Shown here: piece by piece, positions 55,160 through 64,000 of the stretch
Layout of the letters: every line of letters begins with the position of its first letter
Numbering within the stretch: position 1 is the stretch's first letter
Source of the DNA: Alitta virens
Taxonomy: Eukaryota; Annelida; Polychaeta; Phyllodocida; Nereididae
NCBI GenBank assembly: GCA_932294295.1
Contig: OW028578.1
Span: 38,090,685-38,154,684, forward strand
Direction: 5' to 3'
Length of the DNA stretch: 64,000 bases
Program-made: the position numbers and the translations under genes
The notes under the pieces: generated by a model
The model's database searches: none
What the model saw: the letters and a program-made list of their open reading frames with translations, nothing else
Told to the model about the DNA's origin: nothing

Positions 55160-55297
55160 TGACTGACCCATGTTACACATTTACCCCATGGGTGGGATCT
55201 TTTACTTGTCTCAGCATAGCCACAGAGTACAAGGGACTGCCAATTTAATGTCTCAAATGAACGACATCCAGCAAGGATGTTGCTCATGAAGGTTCCT
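55160..55297 (-). mobile_element. SINE family II fragment
   Basis: ACACATTTACCCCATGGGTG, CTTTTACTTGTCTCAGCATAG and CATCCAGCAAGGATGTTGC match the family body. The tRNA head is lost. Confidence 0.7.
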
Positions 55298-55977
55298 AAC
55301 TATTGTCTCCGTGCTAATGTATGAATTATCTGATATGAATGTTTAAAATGACATTACAAAAGGCATGTTCGATGTTAAATTGAATTTATTTTGGCCATGT
55401 GGCTTTCATTTTGGTGGATACTTCAGGCATGAAATTGCAACTTTGATAAAGAGCTCGAAGCAAACAAACTGCCATGTTTAATCCACAGGAATCATTTTGA
55501 CATTGCAATTAAACACCACGAAATGCTGTTCTTTTTTAATGGTATCTGCCCGTTTCATCTTGCTTGTTATTTGTATTTTTTTCTCTGTTATAGCCACAGC
55601 AAAACACCACAAACAATGTCTTCACAAAGCTATAGACACAGAATGACGTTGAGTCGCTTGATAAGCACTATATAAATGTTTAATTTGCTGCCGTGTTTAA
55701 CTATTTATAAACCATTTATCAATATGGTGTATTTAAATAATCTAAATAAATGCTAGATAATTGTAATTGTACTCATTAGCAGCCAGCTGCCTCTTCCAAG
55801 GAATTTGATAAACTTTTGATTTATCATTTCATCTCTTAATTAAGTTAATTGAGCACTCTTTTGTCACAGGCATTATATTATGTGAAATGATTATGAAGAT
55901 ATGGTTGCCCCCTTGTTAGTGATGTATAAATATCTTAAAGGGGGCATCATTGATTTTGTATGTATGATCTAAATAAA
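55298..55977. other. Intergenic, no gene
   Basis: No exon or repeat found. GAGTCGCTTGATAAGCACTATATAAATG near 55651 resembles a SINE/LINE 3' phrase but is isolated. Confidence 0.4.
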
Positions 55978-56165
55978 AGTGTCTGTCTGTTAGTCTGTGA
56001 GTCTGTGGCGCTGTCTGTGATTCTGTCTGTGAGTCTGTCTAGCTGTCTAGCTGTCTGTCTGTATGTCCATCTGTCTAGCTGTCTAGCTGTCAGTCTGTCA
56101 GTCTAGCTATATGTCTAGCTGTCTAGCTGTCTGTCTGTCTGTCTGTCTAGTTGTCTTTCTGTCTG
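55978..56165. repeat. GTCT-type microsatellite with AGCT interruptions
   Basis: TGTCTGTC and TAGCTGTC units alternate over about 190 bases. Confidence 0.93.
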
Positions 56166-56390
56166 TGAAATAATGTGTCAAGATAAAATTGTTCTTCCCA
56201 GATTTGCATTGCCCTTAAATCACTATTTTATTTCAGCAACTATTGATTACATTTTCTTTACTGTTCTTGCATGTTAAATCAGTGATTCTGTTGTTGAGCA
56301 ACGCTTAATCGCAATGGCTCAGCATTTGCATTTGCAAGTTATCGCTATCTCAGTTTCCTGCAGGAAGTCAGCCATATCATCAGTCACCAT

Positions 56391-56731
56391 TAGAGCTGTA
56401 GACCTTTATCTTTATAACGATACGATACGTATCACGATACAGTAAAACCGATACGATATGTATCATGATACGTATCGTTAAGCTATATCAAGGAAAAAAG
56501 CCTACAATACTGACAATCAATTATGAAATGTAATGATGGAATAATCCAGACTGTTGTTTAATGTCATTAAAATTAAAGTGGCTGATATTTTTCTTTAAAA
56601 GCACCGGAACATCTGGGTAGCAGGTGTTACTATTTAATTGTATCGTTATTATTACCTAACGGTTATCAATACCCGTATTGTTATCCTTGTACCAGTACAA
56701 GCGGTATATCGAGAACCGGCGTACAGCCCTA
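56391..56731. mobile_element. hAT-like non-autonomous element (MITE)
   Basis: Ends TAGAGCTGTA and TACAGCCCTA are inverted. Flanks GTCACCAT (56383-56390) and GTCGCCAT (56732-56739) form an 8-bp target duplication with one mismatch, as in hAT transposons. The inside has palindromic ATACGATACGTATC stretches near the left end. No transposase. Confidence 0.85.
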
Positions 56732-56739
56732 GTCGCCAT

Positions 56740-56954
56740 TAATTCAAGCTAGACAACAATCAGTCTCTTTCAACAATTCTTCAGCATTGATCATAAGCTC
56801 ATTCATAAATGAAGGCAATGTTTGAATGAAGAGTTCCTTCGAGCGAGCTGGTTTTGACTATCTATTTCATTTTTACATTATCGCATTTGTGGAAAGTTCT
56901 GAGCAGTTTTCATAAGAAAAACAAAAATAAGTTAACTTCCGACTTAAACTGAGC
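56740..56954. other. Spacer, no feature
   Basis: No feature identified. Confidence 0.4.
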
Positions 56955-57133
56955 TAACCCTAACTAACTTATACTCCATTTGGCATATTTACTAATTTGT
57001 TTGTTTTATTTTAATGCCTTTATTACGCATATCAGTTCAGTTTGCACTCAGGAGGGAGTTAACTAACATTTTTGTTGGTTATATTCCACAAAAGAACAAT
57101 AGAAAAGGTCACGTGGTGGAGTATAACTGATCT
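56955..57133. repeat. Inverted partner of the repeat at 49981-50167
   Basis: Reverse complement shares the ATATAACCAACAAAAATG, TTAGTTAACTCCCTCCTGAG, TGCAAACTGAACT and AATAAAGGCATTAAAA order. Confidence 0.75.
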
Positions 57134-57277
57134 TGTTCCCGTGATTCTTGATGCAGCCCGAAAGACAATTACTGCATTGCTTCTAGCGATGAAATCACTC
57201 TTTTTAAGTTTGATGTCATCAGATTATCGGATTCACTATATATATTATTAATCATATTTCCAAGATGCTTTGCATTG

Positions 57278-57568
57278 TTAGTCCATGGGGTGACATTCTC
57301 CATTGAGGAGAACATTGGGATAATAAGGCAATGCAGTGTCAGTCCGATCTGACATCACCTCAACTATTTCTTTTGAATAACTTTTGTATCCGTGGTTTTT
57401 TTCTGTCCGTGGTATACAAAGTGATTTGCTCGCATTGTAGGTGACGTCGAATTCATGACCAAATTGCTCACATATTGTCACCATTTTTTGAAGAAGGGAT
57501 AAAGTTATTGACAAAACCTGGAACTTTTGCATCAAAGATGTGATGAAAGGCAATGTCAGAATTTGCAT
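57278..57568 (-). pseudogene. Small LINE reverse-transcriptase relic
   Basis: The 96-codon frame contains LQKMVTICEQFGHEFDVTYN followed by ASKSLCI and VLLNGE. This is the post-YADD/thumb region of LINE RTs (pattern LL..C..FG.EFDV.FN..KS). The catalytic YADD segment is lost. Confidence 0.65.
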
Positions 57569-58204
57569 CCAAACAAATGAGTTATTGGTACAAAGAGCAG
57601 GTGTTATTCTGGACTTTATGGACTGTTAAACCGATCCAATTTCCTCCATAATTTGCAATTATCTTTGTAAATATAAACTTAAATACTGTATTACTCAAGC
57701 ATTGCATATAAACTATGCAAATAAATACAATATATATTAAGACCACCCTTAGTAGGAATACACTGGTCATTTACAGTGAGGTAGGTCTTAATAGTAGGTC
57801 CTGTATGGTAGAATATATTATTCCCCAATTGCAGCCATATCACATGAAAAAGTGGGTGACACGGGCCGGGTGATCTACATTAAATTTTCATAACACACAG
57901 CATGACGCTAATGTATTGTCCAAATGGTGAAAGGCATTTTATCGCTTTTGTTCTTATGTTAATCTGACTTTAAATACATTTTTTTATTTTTTTTATTCTT
58001 TATTCTTGAGGAAACTCAAGATGTTGCTATTTCTCAAACCAATAACAAACGCGTACCCCCGCAAAACCGCCCGTGTGTCTACAGTTTGTCAGGTAGATTA
58101 ATAACAATCGTATGATGTGATAGCTATAAATGTATCTACAAAACAAAGTTCAAATTTTGAAAATCAGACAATAACTTACTGAATTATGCAATAAAATATA
58201 AGCA
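57569..58204. other. Intergenic, no gene
   Basis: No supported exon. GGTCTTAATA phrases near 57785 recur near 58690-58760. Confidence 0.4.
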
Positions 58205-58444
58205 AAGCAAGGATGTTCACTCTGGATTGGTATGTTTATGGTGCGTTTGTATGAAGTTGACGGATTGCGCCCATGCATCTTAAAATCTGAAAAAGTGTAA
58301 TTTCTTGATCTAGCTGTGTCCTCTATTAATCCTGGGGCGGCATCATGCAAGCGACAAAATTTGTCTTTATGATGCCACCCCACTTATTGTAACTATTTTG
58401 TTTTGATAAGTGAATAAAATTTCTTAAGTCTTGAGTCTTGAGTC
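58205..58444 (+). mobile_element. LINE-like 3' end: hairpin, AATAAA and TCTTGAG tail
   Basis: GGGGCGGCATCAT (58334) pairs with ATGATGCCACCCC (58369-58381) at 12 of 13 positions, with an inner GACAAA/TTTGTC stem. AATAAA follows at 58413, then repeated TCTTGAG to 58444. The upstream part (58205-58320) is repeated at 60711-60824. Confidence 0.6.
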
Positions 58445-59412
58445 ACAACGCTGGTGAAGCTGGTATTCAATCCCGTGACGAATGTAGCAGCCATCATTTC
58501 TTGGTACATTTTATTCAATAACTTCGCCAATTTTCATCCAATTTTTAAATTTTAACGTTCTAAATGGCTGAAATTATTTGGTAAATAAAATGAATTCGGG
58601 CGTTAGTACATACTAACCTACCTTGTCTGATCTGTCAAGCAGATCAGTGACTTTCTTATAGGCTTGTATAGCTCCCTCGTCACTGAGACCATTCTTGGTG
58701 CAAATTATATTGTTCTTAATAGAGAGGTGGTCTTATTAGAGGGGTAAAAATGGTCTTAATAATGAGGTGGTTTAAAGCAATGTTCAAATGTATCTCATAT
58801 AAGCCGTAAAACTTGACTCACAGGAAGTACTTGCCTACATTAACTGATTGTAAGGCAGACCAAATATTTTATGGACATGGACAATCGCCCAAAATATATA
58901 ATATTTCTGCCATTATTTCCAATAATATATTTCTAGAATGATAACCTAATGTAATTAATCGTAACCTTTTAGCCTCTGCTGTTAACCCAGTGTTCTAAGC
59001 TGAACAATCCCATAGGAGTTGAGAAAGACTCAGGATTGGCCTGCTAGCGGCATCAATGTCAACGGATTGTGGTTATTAATGAAAAAATTACTCCATACAT
59101 ATATATGTTAACATTTCCACCCTTGGCATAATTATGTAAACCTTACAATGTGCTAAGACGCTGTTCTATCACATGATACACCATTACATCATGGGTTTCC
59201 ATGGCAACAACTATTGTGGAATCTTCACAATCTTCCATGACAGAACCTCATTTGCATCGTAATGATTCCAATCAACGAAACAATAAAACCAAATGTTCAC
59301 CCCATTGACATGCAGTTGCTGGTATTTAACATAACAGCCAAAAATCACCAAACACCATTGTTACATGACTTCATCTGCATTGTATGACTAAAAAGTGGTC
59401 AATATCTCAATG
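58445..59412. other. Intergenic, no gene
   Basis: AT-rich with no recognised features. Confidence 0.45.
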
Positions 59413-60557
59413 CTAAGATAAGATAAGATAAGATAAGATAAGAGAAGAGAAGAGAAGAGAAGAGAAGAGAAGAGAAGAGAAGAGAAGAGAAGAGAAGAGA
59501 AGAGAAGAGAAGAGAAGAGAAGAGAAGAGAATATAAGAGAAGATGAGAGTAAGATAAGATAAGATAAGATAATATAAGATAAGATAGATAAGAGAAGAGA
59601 AGAGAATATAAGAGAAGATGAGAGTAAGATAAGATAAGATAAGATAATATAAGATAAGATAGATAAGAGAAGAGAAGAGAATATAAGAGAAGATGAGAGT
59701 AAGATAAGATAAGATAAGATAAGATAAGAGAATATAAGATAAGATAAGATAAGATAAGATAAGATAAGATAAGAGAGGAGAAGAGAAGAGAAGAGAATAT
59801 AAGAGAAGATGAGAGTAAGATAAGATACGATAAGATAAGATAAGATAGATAAGAGAAGAGAAGAGAATATAAGAGAAGATGAGAGTAAGATAAGATAAGA
59901 TAAGATAAGATAAGATAAGATAAGATAAGATAAGAGAAGAGAAGAGAAGAGAAGAGAAGAGAAGAGAAGAGAAGATAAGATAAGATAAGATAAGATAAGA
60001 TAAGATAAGATAAGATAAGAGAAGAGAAGAGAAGAGAAGAGAAGAGAAGAAAAGATAGGATAAGATGAGAGTAAGATAAGATAAGATAAGATAAGATAAG
60101 ATAAGATAAGATAAGAGAAGAGAAGAGAAGAGAAGAGAAGAGAAGAGACGAGAAGAGAAGAGAAGAGAAGATAATATAAGAGAAGAGAAGAGAAGAGAAG
60201 AGAAGAGAAGAGAAGAGAAGAGAAGAGAAGAGAAGAGAATATAAGAGAAGAGAATATAAGAGAAGATGAGAGTAAGATAAGATAAGATAAGATAAGATAA
60301 GATAAGATAAGATAAGAGAAGAGAAGAGAAGAGAAGAGAAGAGAAGAGAAGAGAAGAGACGAGAAGAGAAGAGAAGATAATATAAGAGAAGATAATATAA
60401 GAGAAGATAAGATAAGATAAGATAAGATAAGAGAAGAGAAGAGAAGAGAAGAGAAGAGAAGAGAAGAGAAGAGAAGAGAAGATAAGATAAGATAAGATAA
60501 GATAAGATAAGATAAGATAAGATAAGATAAGATAAGATAAGATAAGAGAACATAACA
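59413..60557. repeat. 1.15-kb (AAGAT/AAGAG)n pentanucleotide satellite with 75-bp blocks
   Basis: Almost pure 5-bp units switching between AGATA and AGAGA blocks. ATATAAGAGAAGATGAGAGT recurs at about 59531, 59606 and 59681 (75-bp period) and again later. The three long overlapping minus ORFs rich in Leu/Ser/Phe/Tyr are artefacts of a stop-free 5-bp repeat. Confidence 0.97.
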
Positions 60558-60710
60558 TAACATACCATTACATAAAATGTAACATAGAACTAAACTATTT
60601 ATAAAGCACTTTCATTATGATTTACTTCTTTGTCATAGTCATATACAACCATGATGGCAATTGTGTAAGCTCTTAATCACCAAATGTTCAAGGTTGAATA
60701 CACCCCAGCA

Positions 60711-60824
60711 AGTTGAGAAAGACTCTGGATTGGTATGTTTATGCTGTGTTTCTATGAAGTTGACGGATTGCAGCCGTGCATCTTAAAATCTGACATAGTG
60801 TAATGTCTTGCTCTAGCTGTGTCT
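60711..60824 (+). repeat. Direct repeat of 58205-58320
   Basis: Shares ACTCTGGATTGGTATGTTTA, GAAGTTGACGGATTGC and GTGCATCTTAAAATCTGA with the earlier copy. It lacks the 3' hairpin and tail. Confidence 0.8.
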
Positions 60825-61834
60825 ACATAGATCTCAGTTTAAGTTGGTTGTGAATGCAAACTCACTAGGTTTTAATAATTGGCATAAATCAGCCATAAAC
60901 TTGAAATGGATGGATCCTCTTACTACTGTGTATGTCTTTACTTGGAAAGAATGTTGCCTTATAAACTAATATTCCTGTACGGTATTTTTATGCCAAAAGG
61001 AGTGATCCCGCGCTATTGCCATACTATGTGACGTGCACAATATCTCATGTTGTCGCTTGTATGTTGTATGCCTTTCTGATATTCTGGTTGTCTGCGCATA
61101 CAACTCTCTGTGGACCTGACTGTTTTTTTTTTTTGTCTGTCAGCCTTTAGTGTTTGTCGACCATATTTCCCATTAATGCCTGGGTTCCTTTTAAAAAGTC
61201 ATGAACTTCCAAGGGAGCATGTCTTAGCGAAACCTCAGTTCACTGGCGAAGATATTCTGGCATCTTGGAAAAAATGTGCATAATAGATATCTATATATAT
61301 ATATATATATATATTTAACAAATTTATGTAAACAAAAATTAATGCTCATATTACCGTGCTATTGTTCAGCAACTGGGACCATGGATGTGTAGATAATCCG
61401 TTGATAATATATACCTTTAACTTTTATACACTGTATATATATATTGAATATAGAAATAGTGAGTAGAAATAGACATAGTACATGTTTTGTTTCTGTTACT
61501 TTTGACAAATGTATCATGTATGATATTACTGTGTCAATAAAGCATTTATATAATAAAGTATTGATGCACGGACATTAGTGGGCAGTCATAAACTGGAAAC
61601 TCTCTCTTGCTCCTGTTACTCTGACATCTGTAAGGGTGAAGACTTTTCTGTAACTGAAAAGTGGCCTATGTGTCCCATGTTACCTTGGTGACTCATAACT
61701 AAAATCGCATCAAGATGATGACTCATTATGGGCCAGAAACAGCTTTAAAATTATATAAAATGCCTGACTGGCTTTTTTTTTTACACCAGTTGGTAGGCTA
61801 CTCTGCCCACTGATTATTTGGATCAGTGAATCTA
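60825..61834. other. Intergenic, no gene
   Basis: TA microsatellites near 61285-61312 and 61433. GTCAATAAAGCATTTATATAATAAAG near 61530 may be a retroelement end. Confidence 0.4.
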
Positions 61835-61983
61835 TGGCCAATTGTGCCACGTGCGTTTTCCATGCGTTTGGATAAACGCATGGAAAACGCACGGTTTTTG
61901 CCTCATTATAATTAGCTAAAAACCATGCGTTTTCAATGCGTTTATCTTTCTCATGGAATATGCATGTGGCACATTTGGCCATG
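61835..61983 (+). mobile_element. TA-flanked MITE, copy 2, with perfect 17-bp hairpin
   Basis: TATGGCCAATTGTGCCAC at the left and GTGGCACATTTGGCCATGTA at the right are inverted, with TA outside. Inside, GCGTTTTCCATGCGTTT (61853-61869) and its perfect inverse (61874-61890) are separated by four bases. Inverted relative to copy 1 at 45650. Confidence 0.9.
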
Positions 61984-63591
61984 TAGGACTCTCATTCAGC
62001 TGATCAAGTACTCAGTAGATCAAGTGCATCATACTGTTATGCAACATCTTCAGACCCGCTGCCTATCATGAGTCATCATACAGCATACACATTTGCAATA
62101 GAAAAGATAGAGATATGTGTCACTGATGACTCATAATGCACAAATTTGACTCCCTAAAGCAGGAATATTCTTCACTCTCACATATCACTGTAAGAAACAA
62201 TGCCATTGATATAACAATCTGTTGTAACATCTTAATGGCTAACCATTATTGCTGGCTACGATGTCACAATTGTGTGGGATAAAGAGCGTCAATTGCCGCG
62301 TGTTTGCCGATTTTCTGACATAAAACCAGGGCATCCCATTTCAGTTTCCCGGGAAGTTGTTATTGAAGCTCTGGCCAATCCATCAGTTTGTTGTTAGCCC
62401 AAAATAATTGTTGCTTCAAGGGACGGTCTGAAATATTAAATAGGGGCTAGATTGATCGAACAAGCAGTAACATATATCCTGGGCAACAATCCATCTCTCC
62501 TTATTTATGCTCATATCGGTGACAAGCGCTTGCGCTTTTGTTTATTGTTAATTGTACTATACTGAGTTTAAAATAATATTTACTTACTAACTTACTTACT
62601 TCCAGTGATTCTACTTTTGACTTTTTCTTGGTAGATGATTGGTTTATTATATTTACTTGCTTGAGTTAATCATTGTCAGATATCTGCTTAAGATTACTTA
62701 CTTCTTAGTCAAAAACATTTAGGCAATCCAAAAATAAAACATGGAGATTTTTATTAGAATCCACTTACTACATAAAACCATCTTGCTCATCCTATCTGCT
62801 AGAAACTGTGACTAAAGTGTTCCATAATGATGTTTATATTAGATTTTTGCCAATAATGAAGCCACATCATGATTGGTATTTAGTCACATGTCATTCGCTG
62901 TGAATACAAGTTGTGGCTGGAGCGGCATTCTTTAATTATTCTTATTTTATTTTGGTGGCACGCATTTCCTTTTTTGGACATGCGCAACACCATGAACATC
63001 TCGATTCGTGATATAGATTTTGGCCATAACGTAATAATTTATGATCCTATTTCCAAAATTTTAAGTTTGTCAGAAAACTAAAATTATTACAAGCTAATAA
63101 ATGTAACTGATATCAATCATAAAACAATGTTGTGGGAAAATCGCTGTGTTATTCAATTTAATGTGCCACGAAATGATCGCTGATATTGGGCACGTGACTG
63201 GGGGCCAGCGTATTAACGTCTTCGCTTTCCCGTTTTTGTGAGATTTTCAAATTTAAATGTACAAGCGATTTACTGCCATATCATATAAGGTTACATGTAA
63301 CATGAACTGGCGTCGTGTGGGCATTTTTTCGGCCGTATGCATTTGGAAATAGCAACATTTGGAGTTTCCTTATTTGGGCAATGCATGAACGTCATTCTGT
63401 GTGGTATGAAAGGCAGATCACTCAGCCTGTATCACCCTCTATTTCAAGTGATATGGCTGCAATTGGGGACTAATATTGCACACCCAATACCAGTCTCTTT
63501 TTAAGATCTTGAAGTTCCTAACTTGTTAAATAATGCTGCCAGGAAAAAAAGGTACCAACTTATCATAGTTATGTTCTCATATCATATGCAT
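61984..63591. other. Intergenic, no gene
   Basis: No exon or repeat recognised. Confidence 0.45.
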
Positions 63592-63783
63592 GGGGTTTGG
63601 GCCTAGCTCAGTGATAGTGCGTAGGGCTTCCAACCACTTGGTCCTGAGTTCGATTCCCAGTTGAGCCTAAGTAGGATTGCTGTTTCATCCATCATCTCAT
63701 TGCCATGATCCCTGCCTGTTCTAATTAACCCATCAGGTGCAGTAAATACAGGAAGTAAAGCCTTAATACACCCACCCACCACC
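63592..63783 (+). mobile_element. tRNA-derived SINE family I, copy 5
   Basis: GGGCCTAGCTCAGTGATAG (A box) and GAGTTCGATTCCCAG (B box) are followed by the body (GCTGTTTCATCCATCATC, CCCTGCCTGTTC, ACAGGAAGTAAAGCC) and an ACCCACCCACCACC tail. Flanks are not a clean duplication. Confidence 0.88.
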
Positions 63784-64000
63784 ATATGATATACACTATC
63801 TCATAAAGCCTTTATCTTTGCATATATATGATCATGAAAGAACATACAAACATTTGCACGTGTGAGCGGAGTGAACCTATCTTAGAGATCCTTCCATTAG
63901 CTTAGCCAAATCATAAGTGGTTATAAGGAATCCTAAGGTTATGAAGAAGGCCAATCATCCACTCATAGCTAATGGTTAGGGGATGTAGGCTCTCTTGAGG
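63784..64000. other. Window end, no feature
   Basis: No feature. Near the edge, AGGAATCCTAAGGTTATGAAG is followed by TAATGGTTAGGGGATG. Confidence 0.4.

Noticed and set aside
59388..60568. Three overlapping ORFs of about 380-390 codons on the minus strand
   Set aside because: All are Leu/Ser/Phe/Tyr-only translations of a 5-bp repeat that has no stop in any phase.

Overview
The window is AT-rich, intron-bearing animal DNA dominated by retrotransposon debris, tRNA-derived SINEs, MITEs and tandem arrays. A rhodopsin-type peptide GPCR, a secreted LRR plus PAN/Apple gene and Jockey/CR1/L2-like LINEs point to a marine invertebrate, plausibly a lophotrochozoan or invertebrate deuterostome. I cannot name the species. 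Only two host protein-coding loci can be supported.

Layout. 0-3 kb: a decayed LINE reverse transcriptase and a probable solo LTR with heat-shock-element-like sites upstream of its TATA box. 3.5-15.6 kb: a degenerate palindrome. The left side carries a minus-strand gene whose LRR exon (8891-7208) splices in perfect phase to a PAN/Apple last exon (4954-4737). The right side keeps an inverted copy of the PAN exon (13973-14190) but has lost the LRR exon. The LRR exon has one in-frame TGA. 15.7-21.2 kb: copies of a degenerate dispersed repeat family and a SINE.

21.2-27.5 kb (minus): LINE-A, with two long uninterrupted ORFs. ORF1 joins a NADAR domain (YbiA-like N-glycosidase fold) to an SGNH-hydrolase-like domain. 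ORF2 has endonuclease, RT and a Cys/His knuckle, preceded by six tandem 12-residue units with VDLT-like cores resembling SUMO-interacting motifs. 29.6-35.4 kb (plus): LINE-B, a different family with a coiled-coil/RRM-type ORF1 that also ends in a NADAR domain. Its ORF2 is broken mostly at homopolymer runs. Two unlike LINEs with NADAR-bearing ORF1 proteins are the most striking feature; NADAR enzymes are known to act on ADP-ribosylated nucleic acid, so a counter-defence role is a testable idea.

35-46 kb: SINEs, a long GATA-type microsatellite, a 5'-truncated LINE-C and LINE 3' ends. 46.8-48.2 kb: the GPCR (minus). 48.8-64 kb: unusual tandem arrays (35-bp, 11-bp with a 179-bp higher-order period, 13-bp, 5-bp with a 75-bp higher-order period), more copies of two SINE families (two with perfect target-site duplications), a hAT-like MITE, a second copy of a TA-flanked MITE and decayed LINE pieces. 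No functional tRNA, rRNA or CRISPR array was found.
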